From: DATMBF01 sp035559595
GTDB taxonomy: Bacteria > Bacteroidota > Ignavibacteria > UBA10030
Length of the DNA: 64,000 nt
Assembly (NCBI GenBank): GCA_035559595.1
Contig: DATMBF010000030.1
Location: 1-64,000 of the forward strand
Direction: 5' to 3'
In this document: one piece after another, positions 36,608 to 44,917 of the stretch
Layout of the letters: each line of letters opens with the position of its first letter
Numbering within the stretch: the first letter of the stretch is position 1
Notes under the pieces: model-generated
Told to the model about the DNA's origin: nothing
Database searches by the model: none
Seen by the model: only the letters and a program-made list of their open reading frames with translations
Program-made: the position numbers and the translations under genes

Positions 36608-37135
36608 ATGAAAAGGAATCGTGCGTTCAAGAAGACAATGTTCTCGATCCTTCTCCTTAGCCTCGCGTGGAGTCCGGCGACGGGGGAGACTCCAAGAGTC
36701 TGGATGAGGCTCTCGGGAAACAACGTTCTCGTGAACGCACTGATTGTATCGGTAGACTCTGAGTATTGCCATGTGGATGAGAGGGGTCGGTTACTCCGGA
36801 TTCCAATCGATATGGTCGAGGAGATTGTTCCATTAAAGGAATCATCCATCATGGATGGTGCGGCTCTTGGCGGAGGGGTCGGCTTAGTTGCGGGTATTGC
36901 CCTCACAGAATTCGTGTTGACGGATTCCTGGCCGCAGAAGTTCAAGCCCGAAGCCACAACACTGTTTCTTGCCATCATCGGCGGCATCATTGGGGGTGTA
37001 AGTAGTTCAGTGTCGGGACCCATTGACAAGATTCATCTTGTTCAATGCTCGCGCGAGCAGAAGCGGGAGATTCTCGTGAGATTGTCACAGAACCGCGTTC
37101 GCGATCGTGTGAAGCACTTCCCGGATGAGTTTTAG
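36608..37135 (+). CDS. Exported protein with glycine-rich membrane segment
   Basis: This 175-residue protein starts one base after the previous stop, so translation is probably coupled. It has a signal peptide (KTMFSILLLSLAWSPATGE), a short beta-rich domain (RLLRIPIDMVEEIVPLKESS) and a glycine-rich hydrophobic stretch (GAALGGGVGLVAGIAL) followed by a second one (LAIIGGIIGGVSSS). This resembles small proteins of Bacteroidota envelopes in which an SH3-like domain precedes a glycine-zipper. Function unknown. Confidence 0.63.
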   Translation: MKRNRAFKKTMFSILLLSLAWSPATGETPRVWMRLSGNNVLVNALIVSVDSEYCHVDERGRLLRIPIDMVEEIVPLKESSIMDGAALGGGVGLVAGIALTEFVLTDSWPQKFKPEATTLFLAIIGGIIGGVSSSVSGPIDKIHLVQCSREQKREILVRLSQNRVRDRVKHFPDEF

Positions 37136-37192
37136 CACCGTATGTTTTACAAACCGCACACTTCTCCTGTCCTCCAGTAAGACCCGCATCAC

Positions 37193-37225
37193 GTGCAGCA
37201 GGTTGCGAATGCAATCCTGCTGCAC
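37193..37225 (+). terminator. Strong hairpin after the 36001-37135 gene pair
   Basis: GTGCAGCAGG (37193-37202) pairs perfectly with CCTGCTGCAC (37216-37225), and the loop itself can pair TTGC with GCAA. It lies between the stop at 37135 and array 4 and probably ends the upstream transcript. The tail is only moderately T-rich, so this is less certain than the other terminators. Confidence 0.5.
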
Positions 37226-37234
37226 CCGCCGATT

Positions 37235-37298
37235 TGATAATTCTTTGACAGCATCCAGACGATGACGTGACAACTTTGATGTCAAGAGTGAGTATTTC
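37235..37298 (+). promoter_or_regulatory. Pho-box-like array 4, before the desaturase/EEP-barrel unit
   Basis: TGATA (37235), TGACA (37246), AGACG (37257) and TGACA (37268) lie in exact 11-bp register. Twenty bases after the last repeat is TATTTC (37293-37298), a possible -10; the first gene starts at 37324. The segment ATTCTTTGACAGCATCC is nearly the same as in array 3. Confidence 0.74.
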
Positions 37299-37323
37299 AT
37301 GTTGACAAGCGAAAGGAAACGTC

Positions 37324-37962
37324 ATGAACAAGTATTTCGGTCTCACCGCAATCCTTCTCACGGTTGTTGGCGGTTTTGTCAAGGCACAAAACTTCGACCA
37401 TACAAACGACCACGTGCTCAACGACAAAGGGAGTGCTCGCGTAACGATGGCCACGGGAATTCCTTATGTGGCGATCGGCGAGTATGCCTATGGATTCACC
37501 GGTCGCATCACCGTGGGCGTTCTCGCAGGTCTCACGCCCAACGTCGAGGGGTACGGCATTCGCGGAAGAGCGGTTCTTTACGAGCAGTACGATGGATTTC
37601 GTGTCTACTTCTGTACCCCCATCCTTTACTATCCAAAAACAAAAGCCCTTGGTGGAGATCCGTGGTGGTTGACGCGACCGAACATCAATTTTGAATGGAT
37701 GACGGGCGGGTTTCGCTACAAGGTGGGCGGCAGTCTCATCGCTGCGTCTTCGCATCATTCTCTCTTTGGAAATCCCGCAAGGGCAAAATTCCGGCCGGGA
37801 TTCTGGAATGCTGTCCACGGCGGCTTTTCTCTCCCAATAGGGCCCGCAATGACTTTCGAGTGTGAGGCCTCGTTGGTCATGAATGGCTTGCGTGTCGCCG
37901 GATCGGATTGGGTCGGCGGTCCGCCGGTAATTCTCGTTTTCGCATTCTCACACATTCTCTAA
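37324..37962 (+). CDS. Exported protein of unknown function, probable outer-membrane protein
   Basis: This 212-residue protein has a signal peptide (MNKYFGLTAILLTVVGGFVKAQ) and amphipathic strands rich in Gly, Tyr and Trp in the mature part (GRITVGVLAGLTP, RAVLYEQYDGFRVYF, MTGGFRYKVGGSLIA). An outer-membrane location is inferred. A GAAAGGAAA site precedes the ATG. It is the first gene of the unit that runs to 42534 behind array 4. No family recognised. Confidence 0.65.
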   Translation: MNKYFGLTAILLTVVGGFVKAQNFDHTNDHVLNDKGSARVTMATGIPYVAIGEYAYGFTGRITVGVLAGLTPNVEGYGIRGRAVLYEQYDGFRVYFCTPILYYPKTKALGGDPWWLTRPNINFEWMTGGFRYKVGGSLIAASSHHSLFGNPARAKFRPGFWNAVHGGFSLPIGPAMTFECEASLVMNGLRVAGSDWVGGPPVILVFAFSHIL

Positions 37963-37983
37963 CGTTATCCGCAGGAGACATTT

Positions 37984-39009
37984 ATGCCAACTGCCGCAGC
38001 GGTTCTAGTTCAGCAACCAACAGGTTCTCAGATTTACGGTTGCAAACATCAAAAGCCAATCTCCGTTCTCAGCCGCAAGTCGTTACCAGAGGAAAAGTGG
38101 CGTGTTCTCCGAGAGCTCCAAACGCTTGAGGCCAAGTACAATTGGATGACGCTTTTCTTTGTTGGGGTTTGGGTCGCGTCGGGCTTGCTTTTTCTTCACT
38201 CCTCCTTCTTCGTCTTCCAGATCGCTTGTTATTTCCTCATGGCGTGTTGTGTCAACGCGCTTCCGATTCTTATGCATGAAGGATGTCACTCGCTTCTCCA
38301 TAAGAATCCGATGGTGAACCGCTGGCTCGGGTTCTTCTGCGGATTGCCGGGACTTGTCTCTGTGTCTGCCTATCGGTCGATCCATCTCATCCATCATGGT
38401 CATACTCGCTCAAAGGATGACCCTGACGACATCGAAAATTCGCCTCGGCAATCGATGCCGCTGGTATTGATTTACTATGTTGTCCTGCTGGTAGGCATTT
38501 ACATTTATATCTTCACTGTTCCCGTCGTGGGATTTCAAAAGGCTCAGCCAAGAGCAAAAAAGAATATCCTTGCCGAGTACGGTATGATGCTGGGGATCTA
38601 CACCGCGCTCTTTATCCTCGTTCCTTTTGAATTCCTTCTGCATTTGTGGCTGATTCCCCTTGTCATCGCCGGCCAGCTCTCGAACGTTCGTGGATTGGCT
38701 GAACACGGACTTACGACAGGCGGAAACGAATTTACCGACACCAGGACGGTCCTCAGCAATCGCTTCGTTTCTCTCATGATGTGCAATCTCAATTATCATC
38801 TCGAGCATCATCTTTTCCCCGGTATTCCCTGGTACAATCTGCCGAAAGTGCATGCAGAACTGAATGATGTTTACCGTCGCGCGGGTTCTTCGGTGTACTC
38901 TTCTTATACGAGATTTCTTATTGACTTCTTCCGGACGACGTGGGGGAATCAGATTGTTCCTCACTTCCGCCTCATTCCAGCGCACATCCGGGAAGAAATC
39001 TGCCTTTAA
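37984..39009 (+). CDS. Fatty acid desaturase-family membrane protein
   Basis: This 341-residue integral membrane di-iron protein has the three histidine boxes of the family: HEGCHSLLH (near 97), HLIHHGHT (near 133) and HLEHHLFPG (near 269), with two pairs of hydrophobic segments between them. The family includes acyl-lipid desaturases, sphingolipid and carotenoid hydroxylases and ketolases, so the exact substrate cannot be told by eye. It starts 21 bp after the upstream gene, with GCAGGAG before the ATG. Location behind a Pho-type array suggests a membrane-lipid change in the phosphate response. Confidence 0.85.
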   Translation: MPTAAAVLVQQPTGSQIYGCKHQKPISVLSRKSLPEEKWRVLRELQTLEAKYNWMTLFFVGVWVASGLLFLHSSFFVFQIACYFLMACCVNALPILMHEGCHSLLHKNPMVNRWLGFFCGLPGLVSVSAYRSIHLIHHGHTRSKDDPDDIENSPRQSMPLVLIYYVVLLVGIYIYIFTVPVVGFQKAQPRAKKNILAEYGMMLGIYTALFILVPFEFLLHLWLIPLVIAGQLSNVRGLAEHGLTTGGNEFTDTRTVLSNRFVSLMMCNLNYHLEHHLFPGIPWYNLPKVHAELNDVYRRAGSSVYSSYTRFLIDFFRTTWGNQIVPHFRLIPAHIREEICL

Positions 39010-39022
39010 CGGGAGAATGATT

Positions 39023-39910
39023 ATGGACACGGTGAAGAATCAACAAGAGAGTTTTGAAACGAGGAAGGGTGATTGGATTCGCATTACGATAATTTTCTTC
39101 TTGCTCACCCTCTTCAAAGCCGTGCTTGGATTTCTCTTACTTCTGGTGATTCTGAATCCAGCCCTCATAGCACAAGAGAACGATCATCTCGTTGTGTTTG
39201 AAGACGGCGAGGAACTACGGTACAGAGTGAGTTGGACCTTCATTCGATTAGGGACGGTAGTCATCAGGCAAAGGATGGTGGACGCTGAACGATACACGAT
39301 TTCCCTCGAAGCAGAGTCCGATCCACGTCTCCCGTTTATTGATGTATACTTTGTCAATGAGTCCATCATTTCGACGCATCCAGTGAAAAGTCTCGAATTC
39401 CGATCGACTCTTGGGCGAGACCGGTCAAAAGTGTTCGTTCACGAACTTGACTCAAGCGGCAAAACGTTACATCTGACTGAGTACCGCAATGGTGTGGAGG
39501 TTGACCATACTGTTGCCACACTGGAGCGTGAAATTCATGACGATCCAAGTCTCTTTATGTTCATTCGGTTGCTTTCCGGATCGGGAAAACAGTCCGAAGT
39601 GATTTCCGTGATGGAAGGAAAACTCACGAGAACCGTCTTCACATTCTTTGACGAGGCAGAGAACGTTGACCTTGCAATAGTCGACAACGCGCTTGGCGCG
39701 CACAGATTCGAGGGAAAGGCAGACTGGAGCCGCCCAGATTATGCGGGTCTCAAGGGAGAATTCACAGGATGGGTTAGCTGTGACTCGGCACGGATTCCTC
39801 TCCGCATCGAGGCAAAGATCTTCCTGGGTTCCATTGTGTTGGAACTCGAATCATATAAGAGAGCAGGGTGGACTTTGGGAGGGACAAAGATCACGCAATC
39901 TTCTCGATAA
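39023..39910 (+). CDS. DUF3108-like exported protein
   Basis: This 295-residue protein has an N-terminal hydrophobic segment (about 20-50) and then a beta-rich domain resembling DUF3108 periplasmic proteins (VFEDGEELRYRVSWTFIRLGTVVIRQ, LPFIDVYFVNESII, SLEFRSTLGRDRS). It ends with MEGKLTRTVFTFFDE and RIEAKIFLGSIVLEL. The ATG at 39023 is preferred because GGGAG lies seven bases upstream; longer in-frame starts lie inside the desaturase gene. Function of the family is unknown to me. It lies 13 bp after the desaturase gene. Confidence 0.72.
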   Translation: MDTVKNQQESFETRKGDWIRITIIFFLLTLFKAVLGFLLLLVILNPALIAQENDHLVVFEDGEELRYRVSWTFIRLGTVVIRQRMVDAERYTISLEAESDPRLPFIDVYFVNESIISTHPVKSLEFRSTLGRDRSKVFVHELDSSGKTLHLTEYRNGVEVDHTVATLEREIHDDPSLFMFIRLLSGSGKQSEVISVMEGKLTRTVFTFFDEAENVDLAIVDNALGAHRFEGKADWSRPDYAGLKGEFTGWVSCDSARIPLRIEAKIFLGSIVLELESYKRAGWTLGGTKITQSSR

Positions 39911-40117
39911 ATCCTGCAGTAAAAGGACAACGGAAAGCCGAGCCACTGCCGTAATTCCGGTAAATTGTTATCTTAGAAGATGACTCTGGAATGACCTGAT
40001 GACCGCGAAAGAACGAACTTTCACTTTGAGTGCCACACTTTCCGTTTTCATCGTGGTATGCTGATTTCAGCGCATTCAAGATCAAACGGACGAATGCGAC
40101 GCAGTCGGCATTTCCTC

Positions 40118-40416
40118 TGGCGTCGTGACGACCGGATCTTCACAGGCGGCGTTAACAGCAGGATTGGGTTGGGGTTTTTCGGGAGGTGAATATTCTGATT
40201 CGCCTACGGTTCTGATTGGGAGGGGGTCAGGTTTCAAACAGCCTGAAACTGATCACGGAGAACTGGATTCCACCGAACTCGGATTTCGCTGTCATTTCGT
40301 TCGGAATGAGACTTTTTGGCGAGCATCTTGCTGCAGACTTTGCTTTGATTACGACAACCGAGGCCAGGGGGAACTTCCCCTTCCTGCCGTGGATTGGATT
40401 TGCTTACAATTTCTGA
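40118..40416 (+). pseudogene. Decayed outer-membrane protein gene, frameshifted
   Basis: Three consecutive frames together read like the end of one membrane protein: TGGVNSRIGLG (frame of 40139), LGWGFSGGEYSDSPTVLIG (frame of 40125) and SNSLKLITENWIPPNSDF onward, with FPFLPWIGFAYNF then a stop at 40416 (frame of 40216). At least two frameshifts are needed to join them. The gap 39911-40117 shows no recognisable coding part. It lies just before the EEP-barrel gene, whose Shine-Dalgarno follows this stop. Confidence 0.6.
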
Positions 40417-40428
40417 AGAGGTGATTTT

Positions 40429-42534
40429 GTGTTGCGCATAATCTTGCTCCATGTCTGCACTGCTCTCCTTCTGGAGAACGCAGCAGCCCAAAGTCTGAAG
40501 ATAGCCACTGCCAATATTTGGTCTGGAGTCGACTACAAGGGATCGATTGAAGTAGGCGAGTATGAATCACCCGATCGAAGAGAGCAGCGTGTGCAAAGTT
40601 TGCTCGGTGAATTGCGCAGGGTCAATGCAGATGTCATCGCACTACAAGAAGTTAATCCCGTTCATCGACTTTCTGAACGGATTGCCGATGAACTTGGCTA
40701 TGATGTGATCTACCAGAGGGCGAATGGTGGAATCAAGGTCGGCGGAATCGGCATTCCAACGAATCTCAACGAAGGCCTCGCCCTTCTTGCGAGAAAAGAA
40801 CTGGGTCTGGAAATGGTCGATGTATGGGATCTGTCGCGGACATCAGGCCTATTCGGAAATTCCGTTTCGTTTCATGTTGATGATCAGAACATTGCGCTCG
40901 TCGGAAGAATCTTTGTCAGTGAAAAAGCGGTCTACATCGCGAATGTCCATCTTACGGCCGCTGTTCCGTGGAATGACGAGACTGCAACTGCGTTGGACAG
41001 TCTTATACGTCATGGAAGAATCCCCCACAACGAGCGAACAGGGATCGTGAGGCTCCTTAAAGAAGGAGATGAGTTAAGGACTGAGGAGTTCAAACTCCTT
41101 GCCGAGAAGTTACAGAGACTTCTGGATGAACCCGTCATTCTCTGCGGCGACTTTAATGTTGGCAGAGGTCACGACGCCATGAACGAGCTCGTGCGGCTTG
41201 GGTTCTTCCATACGGCAGTTGACGAGTCACAGCTCACATGGGATGCGGAGGAGAACACCAATATCAGGTTTTCCACTCAGTCTGTTGATGCCAAAGGGGT
41301 TGGACTGTCACCGCTGGAGGTAGTTGCAGCATGGCATGATACGAAGAGTCGCACAATAGATTACATCCTCTTGAGCCCGCTGTTTGCCCGGCACGCTGTA
41401 AGAGGGAACGGCCTTTTTCTCAATCAGCGGGGAGATGGGGTTTTCGCGTCGGATCATTTCGGGGTCTGGTCGGAGATTGACGCCAAGGGCCTTGGCGCTC
41501 ACCGGGATGACGCTTTTCTGGAAGAATCGCGTCAGACGGATTGGGACGCGCTCCCGATTCTCAGCTATGATACGGATGTCGGATTTGGTTACGGACTCAA
41601 GGGCTTCTTCTTAAATTATCTGGGGAAGTCCGAGTCTATCGACTTTGTGGCGTTCAACAGTACAAAAGGAGAACGATGGTATCGATTTGTCTTCTCTATT
41701 CCTGATTTTGAGTTGAGACAGGGGAAGAAGTATGATTTCTCGTTTGACCTTATTGCGGATTACGACAAGTATCTCGCGAACAATTTTTTTGGGGTGGGAA
41801 ATCAATCGAGGAAAGCAGACCGGGAGGTTTACACAAAGGAACCTCTTGAGATCCAGGCCGTCTTTGGTCGAGGCGCAACGCGCAGGATCGTTGTGCAAAC
41901 GGGAGTGAAAGTCCGGACCGTCCGAAACTTCGGATTTGCCGACACATCGTTGTTTGCCCGGTCACTTCCTTCCGTTAATCACGATCGCAGTACAGGAGTA
42001 ACAGTATTTGGGTCGTTTCGTTACGATTCACGGAATAGTTATATCAATCCTTCACACGGCAACGTTGCCCAGGTTGATTTGGAAGGAGGATCACAAGATA
42101 TTCTTGGGGATTACAGCATCGTATCCGCTGCGCTTTCACTTCAAACGTATCGAGTCCTTTTCTATCCGAAAACCGTTCTAGCTCTCCGATGGATGATGCA
42201 GTCTATCAGCGGGTCGAATCTGCCCACTCATACTTTTGTAACCCTTGGAGGGAACAAGACGCTACGCGGCTATCCTCAAGATCGCTTCCTCCACCGTGTG
42301 ATGATGCTCGGAAACGTGGAGGTCCGATTTCCTATCGCGTGGCGATTTGACGGAGTGCTCTTTTATGACACGGGGAATGTCTGGCGGGATATCCGCCAGA
42401 TCGGCTTTGCATACTGGAAGAGGAACAACGGTGTCGGACTACGATTTGTGCTGGATACTTTTATCGTTCGGGGAGATTTAGGATTCAGCAATGAAGGGAC
42501 AGGGTTTTACTTGAATTTTGGTCACACCTTCTGA
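40429..42534 (+). CDS. EEP-family phosphoesterase fused to an Omp85-type outer-membrane barrel
   Basis: This 701-residue protein has a signal peptide (MLRIILLHVCTALLLENAAAQ). Then comes an endonuclease/exonuclease/phosphatase domain (about 22-355) with ATANIW, ALQEVNP (Glu74), GDFNVGRGHD and ASDHFGVW, the metal and catalytic motifs of the fold. From about 370 to the C-terminal Phe the sequence is a surface-antigen/Omp85 barrel, including GGNKTLRGYPQDRF, the conserved loop-6-like RGY motif, and FDGVLFYDTGNVW. POTRA domains are absent; the enzyme domain takes their place. It starts with GTG behind GAGGTG. Likely role: an outer-membrane phosphodiesterase (phospholipid or nucleic acid), inferred. 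It ends the array-4 unit. Confidence 0.88.
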   Translation: MLRIILLHVCTALLLENAAAQSLKIATANIWSGVDYKGSIEVGEYESPDRREQRVQSLLGELRRVNADVIALQEVNPVHRLSERIADELGYDVIYQRANGGIKVGGIGIPTNLNEGLALLARKELGLEMVDVWDLSRTSGLFGNSVSFHVDDQNIALVGRIFVSEKAVYIANVHLTAAVPWNDETATALDSLIRHGRIPHNERTGIVRLLKEGDELRTEEFKLLAEKLQRLLDEPVILCGDFNVGRGHDAMNELVRLGFFHTAVDESQLTWDAEENTNIRFSTQSVDAKGVGLSPLEVVAAWHDTKSRTIDYILLSPLFARHAVRGNGLFLNQRGDGVFASDHFGVWSEIDAKGLGAHRDDAFLEESRQTDWDALPILSYDTDVGFGYGLKGFFLNYLGKSESIDFVAFNSTKGERWYRFVFSIPDFELRQGKKYDFSFDLIADYDKYLANNFFGVGNQSRKADREVYTKEPLEIQAVFGRGATRRIVVQTGVKVRTVRNFGFADTSLFARSLPSVNHDRSTGVTVFGSFRYDSRNSYINPSHGNVAQVDLEGGSQDILGDYSIVSAALSLQTYRVLFYPKTVLALRWMMQSISGSNLPTHTFVTLGGNKTLRGYPQDRFLHRVMMLGNVEVRFPIAWRFDGVLFYDTGNVWRDIRQIGFAYWKRNNGVGLRFVLDTFIVRGDLGFSNEGTGFYLNFGHTF

Positions 42535-42542
42535 AATAGGCT

Positions 42543-43217
42543 CTACTCTTCCAGGTTAAGATACTGATTCCACTTCCGAAAGAGTTCTGCGGTTGCTCTC
42601 AAATCTCCAACGCAGTATTCCGCAATCTCTTGAAACCGCTTTTCCTCGTACAATCTGCCAAGGTCGAGACCGGTGATGCCGTGAGACTTGGGGCTTTCAA
42701 TCCCAAATGCCTTGCAATAGAAGTCGAGATTATACTTCCGGATGGAGCCATAGAAGGTGAGTTGGTCGAGAAGGTCGCAATGCACGGAATGATCGAAACG
42801 GTATGGGAGAAGATTTCGGGTCGGCGTAATTTCAAGAATTGCCGAGCGCAACATGAGGAAAGGACAATCAAAGCTTCGGCCGTTGAAGGTGATGATCTGA
42901 TCGTAGTGTGCAACATCCTTCCAGAAATGCGCAAGGATTTCCCGTTCGTTACCTGAGAGGTAGTGCACGCTTCCGTCGGAAGAATGCTCATCGGTCTTCG
43001 TGGGCGCCTCGAAGAGCATGCGGATGCGGTTGGTCTCGGGATTGAGCATGCCGATGGCAATGATGCGGGCGGTCAGCGGAGAAAGATTGAGCTTCTGGAG
43101 TGCGGCTTGGCGCTCTTCTTCGGTTTCGGAGAAGCGAAGGAGATAATCGCGTTGCGCTGTGTCAAATGACTCGAGCGGATACGCGAGCGTCTCGATATCG
43201 ACGACCACTCGTGACAT
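42543..43217 (-). CDS. Predicted 3'-5' exonuclease, RNase H fold
   Basis: This 224-residue protein belongs to the DnaQ-like group related to the PolB exonuclease domain (RNase_H_2 type). The acidic motifs are VVDIETL (first Asp and Glu), FNGRSFDCPFL (middle Asp) and YCVGDLRATAELF (last Asp). These fit a metal-dependent exonuclease acting on DNA or RNA ends. It is the last gene of the recA-side run, 10 bp past the permease. Its stop nearly meets that of the convergent EEP-barrel gene, with 8 bp between. Confidence 0.82.
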   Translation of the reverse strand: MSRVVVDIETLAYPLESFDTAQRDYLLRFSETEEERQAALQKLNLSPLTARIIAIGMLNPETNRIRMLFEAPTKTDEHSSDGSVHYLSGNEREILAHFWKDVAHYDQIITFNGRSFDCPFLMLRSAILEITPTRNLLPYRFDHSVHCDLLDQLTFYGSIRKYNLDFYCKAFGIESPKSHGITGLDLGRLYEEKRFQEIAEYCVGDLRATAELFRKWNQYLNLEE

Positions 43218-43227
43218 TAACGAAAGA

Positions 43228-44271
43228 TCAGGCGGTGATACGGTAGTTCTTCAGACCCCAGTAGGTTTCTTCAGCGGAGGCTTTGAGAATGGTGGCAATG
43301 GGAATCCCCAGAATCATTCCCGCAACCCCCATGAGCTGATTTCCGATAACAAGAACAATAATTACCGTGAGCGGGTGCATGTCGACCGACTTTGAAAAGC
43401 AGACCGGCTGGACAATGATGTTATCGATTGCTTGAATGGTCACGGTAAGGATGACAATCGGAACGAGCATACGGAAATCCCCGTATTGAGTGAGTGAAAC
43501 GAGGAACGCTGGGACGGCACCTACGATCGGACCAAGGTACGGCACAAGGTTCGCGATCCCCGCGATGGTGCCAATGATAAACGGATAATCAATACCGATC
43601 AGCATCAGGCCGACGATGCTCAGGATACCGATAATGATCGAGTCAAGAATCCAGCCGCGAAGGTAGCCAACGAGATCGCGTTGAATCTTATAGAGAACGT
43701 TCATCGTCATTTCGAAGTATTTGTTTGGGACTCGCTCAATCAGCTTCTTGAGGGCGATATCCCCTTCAGCGAGGATGAAGTAGGTAATGAATGGCACGAT
43801 GCTGAGAGTCACCAACAATCCGACGACATTCTCGAGGAACGAACCAATGGCCTGAATACCTCCGTTCATAATCGATCGCGTTTTCGCAGCGACCTCTTCC
43901 GCAGTGAAGAACGGAATATCTTCTGCCAAATCTTGTGATGCTTCGAGGAGTTTTTGATCGAAGGGGAACGTCTTGAATTGATCGTACAACCCTTGAACCC
44001 GGTTTACGATAAAGGGAACGATCTCCATTGCTGCGAGGACGGTGGAACCTCCCACAATGAGGAACACGAGGAGAATTGCGAGGCTGCGACGCAGGCCGAG
44101 CCTGAACTCGAGAAACTTGACAAGCGGCTTGAGCATAAACGCGACGAGAATGGAGGCGATAAGGGCAAGCACAAGGTCCGGGAAAAACGAGGCAACCCAG
44201 AAGCCGATCAGGAGAAGCCCGAGGAGGAAGAGAACTTTGAGGAACGGTCGGTTGGAGGTGATTGCCTGCAT
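43228..44271 (-). CDS. AI-2E family (PerM/YdiK-type) permease
   Basis: This 347-residue inner-membrane protein has about eight hydrophobic segments and the family's conserved GTIAGIANLVPYLGPIVGAVPAFLV block, plus VQPVCFSKSVDMHPLTVIIVLVIGNQLMGVAGMILGIP. The family contains AI-2 exporters but also Na+/H+ antiporter-like members, so substrate is unknown. It lies one base after recX and 10 bp before the exonuclease gene, and is probably cotranscribed. Confidence 0.92.
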   Translation of the reverse strand: MQAITSNRPFLKVLFLLGLLLIGFWVASFFPDLVLALIASILVAFMLKPLVKFLEFRLGLRRSLAILLVFLIVGGSTVLAAMEIVPFIVNRVQGLYDQFKTFPFDQKLLEASQDLAEDIPFFTAEEVAAKTRSIMNGGIQAIGSFLENVVGLLVTLSIVPFITYFILAEGDIALKKLIERVPNKYFEMTMNVLYKIQRDLVGYLRGWILDSIIIGILSIVGLMLIGIDYPFIIGTIAGIANLVPYLGPIVGAVPAFLVSLTQYGDFRMLVPIVILTVTIQAIDNIIVQPVCFSKSVDMHPLTVIIVLVIGNQLMGVAGMILGIPIATILKASAEETYWGLKNYRITA

Positions 44272-44272
44272 C

Positions 44273-44908
44273 CTATGCGATCAGTGTGCGAACGGTTTTC
44301 TGAGCGACTTCTGTGGAGAAGCCGCGGCGCAGGAGGTAGTTGAAAATGCGGTTTCGAAGCTTCCGTTGGTCGAGGTTGGAGTGCGAGCCGTTGAATGATC
44401 CCAAGCGCTTCTCGGCAAGCATGCGGGCAGCTTCCAGTTGCTTCTCATCCGAGACGTACTCTTTCAGCACCTTTTCGACGACTGCGGGAGAAATACCGCG
44501 CGCAATCAGTGCATGACGAAGCATGGAGTAACCGCTCGGGCGGCGCTTGAGGCGGTCGCGAACAAACATTCGCGCAAATTCCGTGTCGTCCACATACTTC
44601 ATCGACTGCAGGTTCTTCACGATCTTCTGTGCCAGCTCTTTCTTGTATCCCTTCCGCATCAAATGATCCACGATCTCTTTTGAACTGCGGGGGCGGTAAG
44701 AGATGTAGTTTAGAGCAATGGACTGAGCCCGGTGCTGCGCTTCCGCCGTGGTAATGCGTTCAACGGTTTGGTCGTCAATTCGCTGGTTGATATGCAGATC
44801 GAACTTCTGCAGTACGTCTGCGCTGACGTCGAAACCGAGACCGCCGTCGATGTACACGGTGTAGCGGTCACGAAATTTCTTGTGACGCAAAACCTTCGTG
44901 ATAATCAC
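44273..44908 (-). CDS. recX: Recombination regulator RecX
   Basis: This 211-residue protein modulates RecA filament formation. It shows the tandem three-helix repeats of the family: YISYRPRSSKEIVDHLMRKG, KNLQSMKYVDDTEFARMFV and RKLRNRIFNYLLRRGFSTE. It lies 9 bp downstream of recA, the usual arrangement, and its length is normal for the longer RecX forms. Confidence 0.93.
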   Translation of the reverse strand: MIITKVLRHKKFRDRYTVYIDGGLGFDVSADVLQKFDLHINQRIDDQTVERITTAEAQHRAQSIALNYISYRPRSSKEIVDHLMRKGYKKELAQKIVKNLQSMKYVDDTEFARMFVRDRLKRRPSGYSMLRHALIARGISPAVVEKVLKEYVSDEKQLEAARMLAEKRLGSFNGSHSNLDQRKLRNRIFNYLLRRGFSTEVAQKTVRTLIA

Positions 44909-44917
44909 AAACTGTTC

